From Podospora pseudocomata (lineage: Eukaryota > Ascomycota > Sordariomycetes > Sordariales > Podosporaceae): a DNA stretch of 64,000 nt. Under the pieces are notes generated by a model. It made no database searches and had not been told where the DNA came from. It saw nothing but the letters and a program-made list of their open reading frames with translations. Numbering within the stretch: position 1 is the first letter of the stretch; each line of letters opens with the position of its first letter. The stretch covers positions 248,001-312,000 of the forward strand of contig NW_026946363.1 in NCBI RefSeq assembly GCF_035222375.1. Direction: 5' to 3'. Below are positions 42,066-52,834 of this stretch, in pieces. The translations under genes and the position numbers were made by a program.

Positions 42066-43613
42066 CTAGATCTTCAGCTGCAACCTGGCATTCCACCCGA
42101 CAATACACCTCACCAAATCCCAATCACCCCCATGCCCAACCCAATCCGTCACCACCACCCCAGTCGCCGCATCCCCCACCACCTTATCCCCCAAACTCCC
42201 CTTCCCTTCCACAGCATGGTTCCGACAAAGATACTCAACCATCCTCGGATTGACCTTTCCCGCAATACGATCCGGCCAAAGACTCGAATTGAAAAAGCTC
42301 GACGCTGACAAAAAGTTGATATAAAGCGGCATCTCCTCCCTCTGTGCCCTCAACTCCTCCACCCCACACGGCAACCTCAAGCACATCCTCGCCGACCTCT
42401 CCAGCTCCCGACAAGCATAGTCAATCTTGCTCTCAATCTGGTCCACCCTCCCAACCTCATAAAAATCCTGTATCCTGATCTTCCCCGAACCGCAAACCCC
42501 ATCCGCCACATTATCCGGCCATACTGACCCATCAATCCCCCCCTCCTCCTCCCCCAGCTCCTCACAACAAAACCTCCTGACAAGCACCACCTTCCCCCTC
42601 GCCTCCCCCAGACTGGGTATCCTCCCCTTCGTATACCACCTATCACTCCCCAGATACCACTTTCTCAAAATCTTCCCAAACAACTGATCACCCCCCCTCC
42701 CCGTCCCCTCCCTTTTCAGTGACATCATCACCGTCTCCGTTGGCCTCTCCTCTAGAAAACAATAAACCTCCTCCAGCAACCCACTCAAATACCTCGCCCC
42801 GCTCAGCGCAACAGGAAAAGCAGCATGCACCAACGCCAGCTCCGGCCTCTCGGGCTGGTCGACATCCAAATTAGGGCAGTTGACCCTCACGTCCAAAAAC
42901 CTAACCCCATTGTCCAGCTGCTCCGTCACGGTCACCGCCTGGCATCGCACGCTAGGCAAGGCCACATGACATGTAGCACTGTTGTGCGTGCCGGGTATGC
43001 TCAGCGAACTGAGCGGTATCTCATCCGGCAGTTTTGACATCCAGCTCGCAAGCTGCGCAGAGGAAAACAGGGCGAGGTAAGGCACATGAGGGAGGTAAAT
43101 CGCGGTAATCTCCTTGGCCGTGGCATTGTTCTCACCGATAAAAACCAGCTCGATGGATTCTTCGGATAAGCCCGGTATTTCGCAGGTGTATCTGTTGGAT
43201 GGGCAGGTTGTTTCTGAAAAGGTGAGACGGAGTTGCTCCCCTTGGTGGTGGCAGTCGTCTGACGGGGGGAAGACGGTCGTTGGGGATTCCGTAAAGGGCG
43301 CCAAGGGGACGGAGAGGGCCTGGCTGGCGGTTACGAGCCGGGGTTTTGGGTTGTGGTGGAAGGGGTTGTTGCATCCGGAGTTGTTGTTGGAAGAGGCGGG
43401 GGAGGAACGGCCTCCCCGGCCGGCGATCATGCGGGTGATGTTATTCAGCCCGAGGTTGCTCTCCTGGGGGAGGACGATGAAGGCGGGTGGTGGCTCGAGG
43501 CGCTCTACGAGCGTGAGCTCCAGGGGTGTGATGGTGAGGTTGCGGATGGTGATTGTTTCGGGGGGCATGGCTACTACCTGGCAGCGTCGGGGACGGGAGG
43601 TGTTGGAACCCAT
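42066..43613 (-). CDS. PLC-like phosphodiesterase (PI-PLC X domain), 515 aa
   Basis: A single exon. The N-terminus MGSNTSRPRR fits N-myristoylation next to basic residues, so plasma-membrane attachment is plausible. Residues 20-185 are a beta-rich, family-specific region. The X domain begins near 186 (LASWMSKLPDEIPLSSL) with the first catalytic His210 in IPGTHNSATC, followed by GVRFLDVRV at 236-244 and the second catalytic His263 in LALVHAAF. Later elements are LEERPTETVMMSLKRE and MPLYINFLSAS. There is no Y, EF-hand or C2 domain, so it resembles bacterial-type, Ca-independent enzymes rather than eukaryotic PLC. The substrate could be PI or GPI, and the sequence does not decide. The in-frame Met16 is a possible later start. 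Confidence 0.9.
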   Translation of the reverse strand: MGSNTSRPRRCQVVAMPPETITIRNLTITPLELTLVERLEPPPAFIVLPQESNLGLNNITRMIAGRGGRSSPASSNNNSGCNNPFHHNPKPRLVTASQALSVPLAPFTESPTTVFPPSDDCHHQGEQLRLTFSETTCPSNRYTCEIPGLSEESIELVFIGENNATAKEITAIYLPHVPYLALFSSAQLASWMSKLPDEIPLSSLSIPGTHNSATCHVALPSVRCQAVTVTEQLDNGVRFLDVRVNCPNLDVDQPERPELALVHAAFPVALSGARYLSGLLEEVYCFLEERPTETVMMSLKREGTGRGGDQLFGKILRKWYLGSDRWYTKGRIPSLGEARGKVVLVRRFCCEELGEEEGGIDGSVWPDNVADGVCGSGKIRIQDFYEVGRVDQIESKIDYACRELERSARMCLRLPCGVEELRAQREEMPLYINFLSASSFFNSSLWPDRIAGKVNPRMVEYLCRNHAVEGKGSLGDKVVGDAATGVVVTDWVGHGGDWDLVRCIVGWNARLQLKI

Positions 43614-45348
43614 GGTGGGTGGTGGGAAAAACGGGGGGTATATATTTCAACGACGAAACGGGGATCAATGCGTTCCAAGTGTAGGGTTGGATGGGGGTGA
43701 TAATAAATGAGTGGGAAATGTATGATAATTAGAGATGGGATATTATGCTCATGATTACGCAAAAGACGACAAGTTGCAGAATGTTGTTGCGAACTCCAAG
43801 AAAGTTGGTGTTCTTGGATATCAGATGGCGCCCAAAGCTCAAGCACAACCCCTTGGGGACGATCGCGACTGCTTTGCCCAACGGTTCGTCGAAGCTGATT
43901 GGGTGACCCGGTTCCAAGGCGGTGGCTTCCAGCTGATTGCAGATCTCGGATCGCACCGCTCCTTCCACGTTCAAACGTCGGCAAGGCTGAGGCGGAGGCT
44001 GAACGAGGCTTGTTTTGATTGAAATGAGGTTGGCCAGGAGCTTCAAAAGAACCCTAACATCATCAAAGCTCAAGTGGTTCAGGATTACATAAGCTAACCC
44101 CCATCTTTAGCACCATCTGCAACGACATCTCTTGATTTGGGAAGCACTGATGAAATTGACGGGACATTCATAGGATATACTCCATAGTTGTTTGAATCTT
44201 TGAGATATGATCAGTCTTGCTGGAACTATCTACCGTGAAGAATACTGTGGGTGACCAAACACACACCGCATTCAGAAAGGGAAGAAGATGTAAGACCCGT
44301 ATCTGTACCACAACGAGCAACTTCATCGTTACGGCTTTTTCGAGGCCTCTTGATTAGTCTACGGCATACGGGCTATCAAGATAGCCCTAAACTCACCAAA
44401 CATAGAGCATGTGCGTTTGGTGAGCTTTTCTAGCCGGTTTGCAGTGAATTGCGCTGTCAAGGAAGCACCGGAATCCACCACAATCAGTCGCTACTCCCCA
44501 AGAACATGAAGCTCTACGTACCGAGATCCAGACTCGGCCGACCGGGCAGAAACGGGGACAACCGGACCCGAGAGTGTTTTACCAGCTCCTATCCCGCGAC
44601 CCTCCACCGGATATATGCGAGATACTGGCGATTCACAACTGCGTCCTCGCCCGACACGCACCGAGGCCATCGTTACAGCCGGACCACTCAAGCCCAAGCC
44701 CTGGAGCTCCGAAGGTCCTGTCCGTGAAATATAAACAGACTGCTACCCCTGAGATCGCAGACGGCACTGGTTGCCGAGTCTCGGATATGTTTGCTGGAGC
44801 CTCAGAATGCTACCCACCACACCGGGCGCCAGCAGTTTGGTCCTTCCGGCTCCTCTATCCGAAAAGCCCAGCGGGCTTGTCCCGTCAGCCTTGTTTATCA
44901 TGCAGGAACAATTTGATGAAAAGAGCCCCACCCCGGGTCCGAACTGCAGTACTGCACCGATGGCCCGCGACAACGTCCCGGGTCAGCCCATACTGCAAAA
45001 GCACCCGTATTTAGGTGCAAATATCCCCAGCACCTGGTAAATGTTGTCCCAGCGCGGAGGTTGCGCGTTTGGAATCGGACGTCCGTCAGTTGGTAATTAA
45101 ATCCAAGTCGGAGATAGCTGGGTAAATTTAGCCGCCAATATCAGACTCTCAGCGAGCAGCATCTCTGCCCACCGCAAAGCCCAAGTCCGGTTGAAACCAA
45201 GGGGAATAGCATCGTAACCACCAACAAAACCTGTGTATAAGTAGAAACGAGATGGCAAGCCAAAGGAACATCTTCAGCAAGCTCATCAGCCTTCATCAGC
45301 ATCCTCTAGCATTCATCAGCAGACTCACCAGTCCTCACCACCGCCAAC
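43614..45348. other. Spacer and promoter of the secreted NTF2-like gene
   Basis: About 1.7 kb without a supported gene. ORFs such as 43574-43984 and 44574-45014 lack domain-like composition. TATAAGTA occurs at 45236-45243, and CAGCATC/CATCAGC motifs repeat in the leader around 45275-45325. Confidence 0.5.
45236..45243 (+). promoter_or_regulatory. Probable TATA box of the secreted-protein gene
   Basis: TATAAGTA lies 113 bp upstream of the ATG at 45349. A C/A-rich leader with repeated CATCAGC motifs follows and ends in a good Kozak-like CCAACATG. This compact arrangement is typical of highly expressed fungal secreted-protein genes. Confidence 0.5.
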
Positions 45349-45870
45349 ATGCGCTTCTCCGCTCTTGCCATCGCCGCCCTCGCCACCTCGGCGACGGCCT
45401 TTCCCACCTTGGGCTCAATCTTCTCCCGCCAGGCTGAAAAGGCCTGCATGACTGAGGCTGAAGCCAAGGAAATCGTCGACATCTATGTCCGCCTCATCTC
45501 CAACTACCAGCCTGAGGACTGCGAGAAGTACTGCGCTTCCGACTTTGTCGACCGCTCCGACAGCATCAACACCTTCATCTTCCGCCCTCTCGGCGAGCCC
45601 ACCTTCGCGACCAAGGAGATCTTCATGGAGGCGCAACTCTCCAACCCTCCCTTCCCTGTTGTTGTCGACGTGGTCGACGCCGTCGCCTGCGAGGCCATTG
45701 CGCTCCGCTGGCACGCTACCTTCGGCGCCGCCAACCTGCCCAGCAGAGGTATCACCATCATCGGTACCACCAAGCGCGAGGGTCACTGGCAAATCAGGAG
45801 CCTCGACCTCGAGTTCAACAGCCTGATCTGGCTCCTCAACATGGGCGGCTCCTACGTGTGGGAGGGCTAA
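45349..45870 (+). CDS. Small secreted protein with NTF2-like (SnoaL-type) fold, 173 aa
   Basis: A single exon. The signal peptide covers about residues 1-17 (MRFSALAIAALATSATA). Shortly after comes a possible pro-region ending IFSRQ. The mature part shows the NTF2-like pattern: MTEAEAKEIVDIYVRLISNY as first helix, an acidic YCASDFVDRSD segment, a curved-sheet run with IALRWHATFGA, and RGITIIGTTKREGHWQIRSLDLEFN. The WLLNMGGSYVW end is aromatic. Cys33, Cys58 and Cys62 could form disulphides. Such proteins are common among fungal secreted proteins and candidate effectors, but the ligand or enzyme activity is unknown. Confidence 0.85.
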   Translation: MRFSALAIAALATSATAFPTLGSIFSRQAEKACMTEAEAKEIVDIYVRLISNYQPEDCEKYCASDFVDRSDSINTFIFRPLGEPTFATKEIFMEAQLSNPPFPVVVDVVDAVACEAIALRWHATFGAANLPSRGITIIGTTKREGHWQIRSLDLEFNSLIWLLNMGGSYVWEG

Positions 45871-47779
45871 ATGTTTTCGGTCGAAAATCCTGGTGATGCC
45901 AAGTTCTTACTTGATATTGGTTGGGTCTAGAGGGAAGACTGGTAAAAATGAGGGATCATATGGGGCAAATACGAGACCCGGTATGGTTTGGATAGAGTTG
46001 TAACGCATAACAGAAGACTGTGCTGTCAATAAAGAAAACCACTCAATCTGAGTCTCAAGAATGGTTCCCCGCGTCTATGCCTAGTTTTGTGTGACCATAT
46101 GGCATAAGTCGAATAAACACAGCCCCAGGGTAAGATCTGTGCATGCAAGGTGTGATCGTGTATAACCATTGTTGCCCCAGATTCTGCCCAATGGAGCCGA
46201 GTACCAAAGGCCGTTCCAGAGTCAACGGCGTATCCGAGGAAGGATCTGGATTCATGATTTCGCTCCAAGTTTGAGACATCGTCGCAGGATGTCATGGGTG
46301 ACGGCAGGTTTCGTGGGTGCTGAAATAAGTGCAGCGGTCTGGCAGGCGTCATTGCGTCTCGCAGGGCTGCAGGTTGAACAGCAGCATCCAGAGCAGCGGG
46401 ACCCTGCAGCTGTCGAAAAGTTCGGACGAATCCGGGGACAAAATCGCCGTCGGCTGTGATCGCGTCACTCGGGGTTGACTCAACACTCTTCGTCATGTCC
46501 AAGACGACCGAGGCCAAGAGAGGGCTGGTGGTCAGCATTGTGCTCAATATCTCATTTATATGAGGATATTGTTTGGGCGCAGCGAATCGAAGTAGAAATT
46601 CTGGTGGGCTGAATGGGACATGTCCGACGACGCGGTACTACTGGTCGCCAGAAGTCGACCGATGGCTAGCAACGCCAATGCGCATGAGCGTTCTGTTTGG
46701 CCATGGTTTTCGGGCATGGCTGACGGCTGAAGGGTTGTCTCTTGTTCGTGTGGAAAAAGTGCAAAATCTGGATCACAAGTTGACGGCTGTTTTTGTGTCG
46801 TTGAAGAAAAGGGCCAAGGCAAGAAAAGATCATCGGCATTTCGTGAGCCGTAGTGTCAATAGAACGCCCATGAATCCCCAAAATGGAAGCTGTTGTCGCT
46901 GGTTTAAACGTGCGCGCCAAACCCTGATCCGCCAACGTCAACGAGAAGCTTATTCGCCATTTCCCCTGAAATCGACCACTAATGCCCCACATGCAAACAG
47001 GGTACAAGCCAGCCTGTTGGTTCTGCTCCAACGCCCTGTGGCTCCACCTCTTGTGAAGACTCACACGGCTGGCCATGCGATTCGCTGGAAATGGATGCCC
47101 CTGAGCTGGGGTTCTTCATTTTTTGCCGTGGCAACCTGACCCAGAGAATCAAGACTCCATTCCTGCCCGGTTTTCTTGCCATTCCAGCCGCTCATCGTGA
47201 GAACCTTTGTTTTGACGACGGTCCAAGTTCCAGCACGCCGAGATCTGGGCAGGGTGCCTCCCGGTAAATGGGATGAACGTGCAAAGCTTCCCGTGGTTCT
47301 AGAGGATCATGTGGATTCAGAGGCAGGCAGAAGCAAATTTGCCCGGTTTAAGCGGACCTGCAAAGGATTTGTGAGAGTTCTGGGTATGTTTCATTTAGCA
47401 GAAAGGCGCAGCACCCCCAGGCCGCCCCCCCGCCAGTCAGCCGTCCACCCACTCCTGCACCACTACTGCACAATATCTCTCTCGGCACCGTCACATTGGA
47501 AGCCTTCTTCCTCTCTTCTCTTCTTTTTTCTCTTCTCATCCACACTTGCGCCTCTTTCGACACCTCTTGCGTGTGTGCTACCTCTTGGTTTGCTAGTCGC
47601 GGCCGTTCACTCTTTCACCCACATATATTGTGTCCATCGCCAGCCTTCCGGCTCCTGTCGCTCTCTATCTCCACATTCTTTCCAGTCTCTCGTTCAGACA
47701 CCCTTTTGCCTTTTCGCAGATCATTACTTAGGATACCTTGTAATATCTTCATAAACGACCCTCACCACAACCAGTCAAG
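45871..47779. other. Spacer and long leader
   Basis: About 1.9 kb without a supported gene. The last 400 bp are strongly C/T-rich (CTCTTCTC tracts around 47505-47540), as expected for the promoter and leader of a strongly expressed wall-protein gene. ORFs 46573-47139 and 47176-47754 end in or read through this tract and are not credible. Confidence 0.5.
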
Positions 47780-48530
47780 ATGCGTTACTCCGTTGTCACT
47801 CTTCTCGGCCTCGCCAGCGCTGCCCTGGCCCAGTGGGATCCCACTGATGGTTTCAACGTCGTCTCCAAGCCTTCCTTTGACGAGGTCATCCCCGCTGGCA
47901 AGGCTTACGATATCGCGTGGGCCCCGACTGAGGAGTTCCCTGAGGCCATCACCATCAAGCTCTATGGCGGAAAGGCCCGTAACAGCCTAGACGTCGTGGC
48001 CACCATCGCCTGTATGTGATCCTTGCGCCGCCCACTGCTTGTCCCTTGCTGACCATTTTTACGTAGCTGGTGTCGATAGTGCTGAAGGCAGTTACAGCTG
48101 GGACGTCCCCGCTGACTTGGGCTCTGCCGTTGTCTACGGTATCCGCATCGATTCGGAGACCAACAGCACCAGGTTCCAATGGGGCAACCCCTTCACCATC
48201 AAGGCGGGCAAGGTGACCCTCACTACCAGTGGAAGCACTGCTTCTGCTACCGAGTCCAGCGTCACCAGCACCAAGGCTAGCTCAACCACGTCCTCTGTTG
48301 AGACCAAGACCACCTTGACCACCACCTTCTCCGCCAACATCTCCTCCACCACCGCTCCCGCCGAGACCACCGTCACTTCCGTGATCGACGAGGAGGAGGT
48401 CACCACCACCACTGCCGCCGCCACTACTTCCTCCACTGCCATTCCTACCGGTGCCGGTGTTCGTGCCGTTGGTGGCGCCAGCTCTTTTGCCCTTCTCGGT
48501 GGCGTCGCCCTCGCCGTCCTTGCTTTCTAA
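47780..48530 (+). CDS. GPI-anchored Ser/Thr-rich cell-wall protein (Kre9/Knh1-type N-domain)
   Basis: Two exons (47780-48011 and 48067-48530) encode 231 aa. The 55-bp intron has donor GTATGT, branch GCTGACC and acceptor GTAG, with split codon T|CT. The signal peptide is MRYSVVTLLGLASAALA. Residues 20-115 match the fungal Ser-Thr-rich GPI-anchored membrane family: FNVVSKPSFDEVIPAGKAYDIAW, a YSWDVP motif and RFQWGNPFTI. A long Ser/Thr/Ala stalk follows, probably O-mannosylated, then a GAGVRAVGGA region suitable for GPI attachment and a hydrophobic C-terminus (FALLGGVALAVLAF). It probably sits in the plasma membrane or wall. Glucan assembly is the family's inferred role. Confidence 0.92.
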
Positions 48531-49728
48531 GCGCACGGTCTAATTGCGGTTGCCGGAGTTTTTGCCAGTTTTTTGGTTTTTGGTTGTTCATGTTCGTGTA
48601 TCTAATTGGCGAAAAAAACATAGGGGAGTTGAAGCATTGGATCTTATGGTAATGTTCCTAGCATCTGAGCGAGAATTCCTGGGGGGGAAATGTGTCTTTG
48701 GCTTGTTCTCCATCGAGGCTTCTTCACAAAAATGGATACCCTTATTAATCTCTCACCTTCTCGCCCTCGCTTTTTTGCACCTTGTGTTGCTTCACCTCAT
48801 TGCCTGCTCAAATCGTGTTCGGTGGGCCGTTTCGAGTTGCCATTTTGGATACCTGCGTGATGCTTTCACCCGCGTTTCAGGTATCAAGGATATTCCCATC
48901 TATGATGGCTACCTGCTCCTGGGATCCTTGCTATTGACGGTATTGCAGACAGCGTGGAAATTGGCATTTAATACCATGATATCGACCATAAAGGGATCTC
49001 AACGACATCGATTCGGCTCTGCTTCTCTCTGACATGGTGCGTGGCGGGTGCCGAGCTCCGTTGTTGTCACTGCAGGTGATGCATGGCGCTATCTGTAGCG
49101 CTTGCTCGCATCTGGATTGCAGGTGTCATCGGAGACTTGAGAACGGCCAGCAGAGACATGACAGCGCACGGTGAGGTCGATGCAAGAGGTTCTGAGGCTC
49201 AACTCGGTCCCGTCTCTTGTTCAGAAGCCCGGGCCGTACCTCTCCGGTTCCTGCATGCGGATAGTCGTCCTTATCTTGAAGTCAATTGATTGATACCGAA
49301 ACAAGCACGGTCCAAGAACCAGGGGCCAGCATCGCGGGAGCGGTGAGACGGCGAGCTCTGAGGGGGACCGAAGTGCGGGGCAAGCACCTCAGTTCGAACC
49401 ACCCTCTGAGGTTGCTGCGACCTCACGACAGACCAACCGTTTGCTGCGCACGAAAGTTCCCGATACCTTCCTCATCCAAAGAGAGCTGCGACAGCTCAGT
49501 CTAGACCCACTTGACTTTCCCCTTCTCAGGGGACCGGCTGCATCCCGCCAGCCCACAAATCTCCACGTTGGGGCAAGCGGCGAGAACTTCCTCTACCACT
49601 TCCGCAAAATTCACCACCTGCCGACCTCCTCTTCCTGGATTGTTATTCTCCGCCGCGCTGAGCGCTCCGAAATCTGTTTTTCCTATTCTCCCCTTCCAGC
49701 ACCTTTTTTTCGTCGTCAATCCGTCAAG
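48531..49728. other. Spacer and tubulin promoter
   Basis: About 1.2 kb with no supported gene. The frame 48544-49032 has no start context or domain. C/T-rich sequence close to 49680-49720 marks the tubulin leader. Confidence 0.5.
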
Positions 49729-51658
49729 ATGAGAGGCGAGGTAAGAAAAACATGGACATTGTTGATTTTTGACTTTCTGGCCTGCATGATCTCGGCTCCG
49801 CGATTGCTTCAACCCGAGCGACCTGAACCCTGCCGTCTGCTCCTGTTGCGATGCGATATCGCGAAAGCGACTCTGCCAAATATCTCGACCTGCGATCAAT
49901 TCTGGTGTTTTTGTGTTGCCTGGGCTATTTTGCGTCTCTCTGAGCTTCGTCTGGCAGTGAAATAAACAACATGCGGTATCCTGGTCGGCTTGGTGGTCTC
50001 TTAGATAGCAACGCGAAACCGAAGCTGTATTTCGGTGCCCGCCAGCTATGCTTGCGACCATAACCCAAGGGGCCCTGATAAATGTACGCAGCGGTGATGT
50101 ATAGCCATGCTGACAACGTCGCCTACAGGTTCTCCATCTTCATCTGGGCCAGGCTGGTGCCCAGCTGGGTAACAGTGCTTGGGAGCTGTAAGTCCACACC
50201 GCCTTTGTATCCATCGCGATATCTCCAGCTAACATCGTCCCTCCAGGTACCTCCTTGAGCACGGCCTCGGACCTGATGGCCGCCCTGATCCCAATGCCAC
50301 CATTGCTGAGGGTGGTTCCTTCGACACCTTCTTCACCGAGACCAGCAACGGCAAATACGTCCCCAGGTCTCTCTTCGTCGATCTCGACCCTTCCCCCATT
50401 GATGAGATCCGTACCGGCAACTACAGACAGCTCTTCCACCCCGAGACTTTGATCAGCGGCAAGGAAGATGCGGCCAACAACTATGCTCGTGGTCACTACA
50501 CCATTGGCAAGGAGATGATCGACCCTGTCATCGATCGTATCCGCCGTGTTGTTGGTAAGGATGGCCCTGTACCGCTTCTTGTCCAAGACGCATCCTTCTA
50601 ACCCAGCATCATACAGACAACTGCAGCTCCCTCCAAGGTTTCTTGATCTTCCACTCATTCGGTGGTGGTACCGGCTCTGGCTTCGGTGCTCTCCTCTTGG
50701 AGCGCCTCTCGACCGACTATGCCAAGAAGTGCAAGCTTGAGTTCACCGTTTACCCGGCCCCCCGTGTTTCGACTGCTGTCGTCGAACCCTACAACGCTGT
50801 TCTTAGCACCCACAGCACCATCGAGAACTCTGACTGCACCTTCTTGGTTGATAACGAGGCTGTGTATGACATCTGCCGCCGGAATCTGGACATTCCCCGG
50901 CCGAGTTACGAGCACCTGAACCGCCTGATCGCTCAGGTTGTCTCTTCCATCACCTCTTCCCTCCGCTTCGACGGTGCCCTCAACGTCGATTTGAACGAGT
51001 TCCAAACCAACTTGGTTCCCTACCCTCGTATTCACTACCCTCTTATCAGCTATGCTCCTGTCATTAGTGCTGCCAAGAGTGCTCATGAGAGCTTCAAGGT
51101 TTCTGACCTGACCTTCCAGTGTAAGTTTTGGCCCTTTGATCTGCTCAGAAGAGCTTTTGCTGACATGGTTCTCTAGGCTTCGAGCCCAACAACCAGATGG
51201 TCGTTTGCGATCCCCGCAAGGGCAAGTACATGGCCGTCGCCCTCCTCTACCGCGGTGACGTTGTCCACCGCGACTGCTCCGCTGCCGTTGCCCAGCTCAA
51301 GGCCAAGTCCTCCTTCAACCTGGTCGAGTGGTGCCCCACCGGTTTCAAGATCGGCATCAACTACCAGAAGCCCGTCGCCGTCCCCACAGCCTCTCCCTCG
51401 GACGGCGGTCTCGCTTCCGTCGACCGCTCCGTCTCCATGTTGTCCAACACCACGGCCATCGCTGAGGCTTGGTCCCGCCTGGACTACAAATTCGACTTGA
51501 TGTACAGCAAGCGTGCCTTTGTGCACTGGTACGTTGGTGAGGGCATGGAGGAAGGCGAGTTCAGCGAGGCCCGTGAGGACTTGGCTGCGCTGGAGAAGGA
51601 CTACGAGGAGGTTGCCCAGGACTCGGTTAATGACGAGGAGCTCGAGGCTGAGTACTAA
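49729..51658 (+). CDS. Alpha-tubulin
   Basis: Five exons (49729-49740, 50129-50187, 50247-50554, 50617-51120, 51177-51658) encode 454 aa. The first coding exon is only MRGE and is followed by a 388-bp intron. The other introns are 56-62 bp. All donors begin GTAAG, and phases agree throughout. Alpha-tubulin pairs with beta-tubulin in microtubules. Visible signatures are [20 protein letters not shown], the tubulin GTP motif GGGTGSG, the catalytic Glu region [19 protein letters not shown] that acts on beta-tubulin GTP, and the C-terminal EELEAEY with the terminal Tyr. Position 40 is not in a clear acetyl-Lys context. Sordariomycetes often have two alpha-tubulin genes, and I cannot tell which this is. 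Confidence 0.97.
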
Positions 51659-52834
51659 GCGGGGTGGTGGCGACGGGAGGTAATGTGTTGCAAGTCGGTT
51701 TGTTTGGGAGCTGGCTGGATATGTTGTGTTCTGTCGAGATTTTATTTTTCTTTACTTGTGTTCGTGATGAGATATGGGACGTGATTATGAAATGGAAAGA
51801 GATGTTTATGCGAGTTGAATTGTTTTTAACTCCCTGATGCCCTTTGGTGTTTTGTATTTTCTGAGGTGGACAAAAAGAGACGATATAATCCCCCCTTTTT
51901 TACAGACATAAAAGCAAGCAAGTAACATGGACTGTGGAAGCAAAGTAAGCTGAAGGTTCAAGGGTGATTTTCTGCGTCGGTTTATAAGCCATTGCCACTA
52001 TTTGTTTGTCAGGTGTGCTGTCTCTGTAGGTATTTATCTCTCTAGAGTCTATGCATAGGGGGTTGAACAGATGGTATGGTAGTGGGGGGAGGGTGTTATA
52101 ATTGAAGTCGAATGTTTAGGGAACCTCGGAGATCTTAGTGGTCAGGGAAGCTTTGTTCCGTGTCTACTCGAATGTGGGTTGATGCTTCTTCTTGAGTACG
52201 ATGTGCTGGGATATGTACTATGGGTGATATTACTTTTCTATTTAAAATGATTGTGGTTAATGTAGAAGGATGGTGGAATAGGATATGGAGATGGTTTGAG
52301 TAATGGCTGAGAAAGTTGGTCTATCTTGATGTTGTGAGAGATGGGTTGTGAGAGGGGGATTTGCAAGAACCAGAAAGAGTATTCCCGAGATAGATAATTG
52401 AAAATGAGTGGTGTAAGGGTTTGAACAACATTATCGTGATCATGGAGATGAGGGAACTGTGAATAAGCAAGGTGGGTTGTGAGTAAACTTGTACCATATG
52501 AGGGATAATGATATGGCGTGTACTGTATTTTAGCTCAACGGAAAGCCGTCAACACACTTTACTTATCACCAGGGTCCCGTTCAATAACTGACACTTTGAC
52601 TGATTTAATTGAGTGCATCTGCACCTCGAATGAGCTTTTTCTACAGCAAGAAAATTCCAGCCAATGCATGTAGGACCTGTGGGACCATGTCCGCTTCCGA
52701 GCTGCTACTGCAAGGCATCAACCACCTCAGAACCTCAACCCTGACATACCACCTCCGCCGACCACCCTTCGTCTCTATCTTGGGCCACCACCCATTAAAA
52801 CCTTCGCCTGTTAACTACGAAATTTGCCGCAGTT
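51659..52834. other. Convergent 3' region
   Basis: About 1.2 kb of T/G-rich sequence between the convergent tubulin and nop12 genes. No coding frame is supported. 3' UTRs are expected at both edges. Confidence 0.55.

Noticed and set aside
49385-49425. Possible tRNA T-arm around CAGTTCGAACC
   Set aside because: No 5-bp stem flanks the loop, and no anticodon or acceptor stem can be placed upstream.
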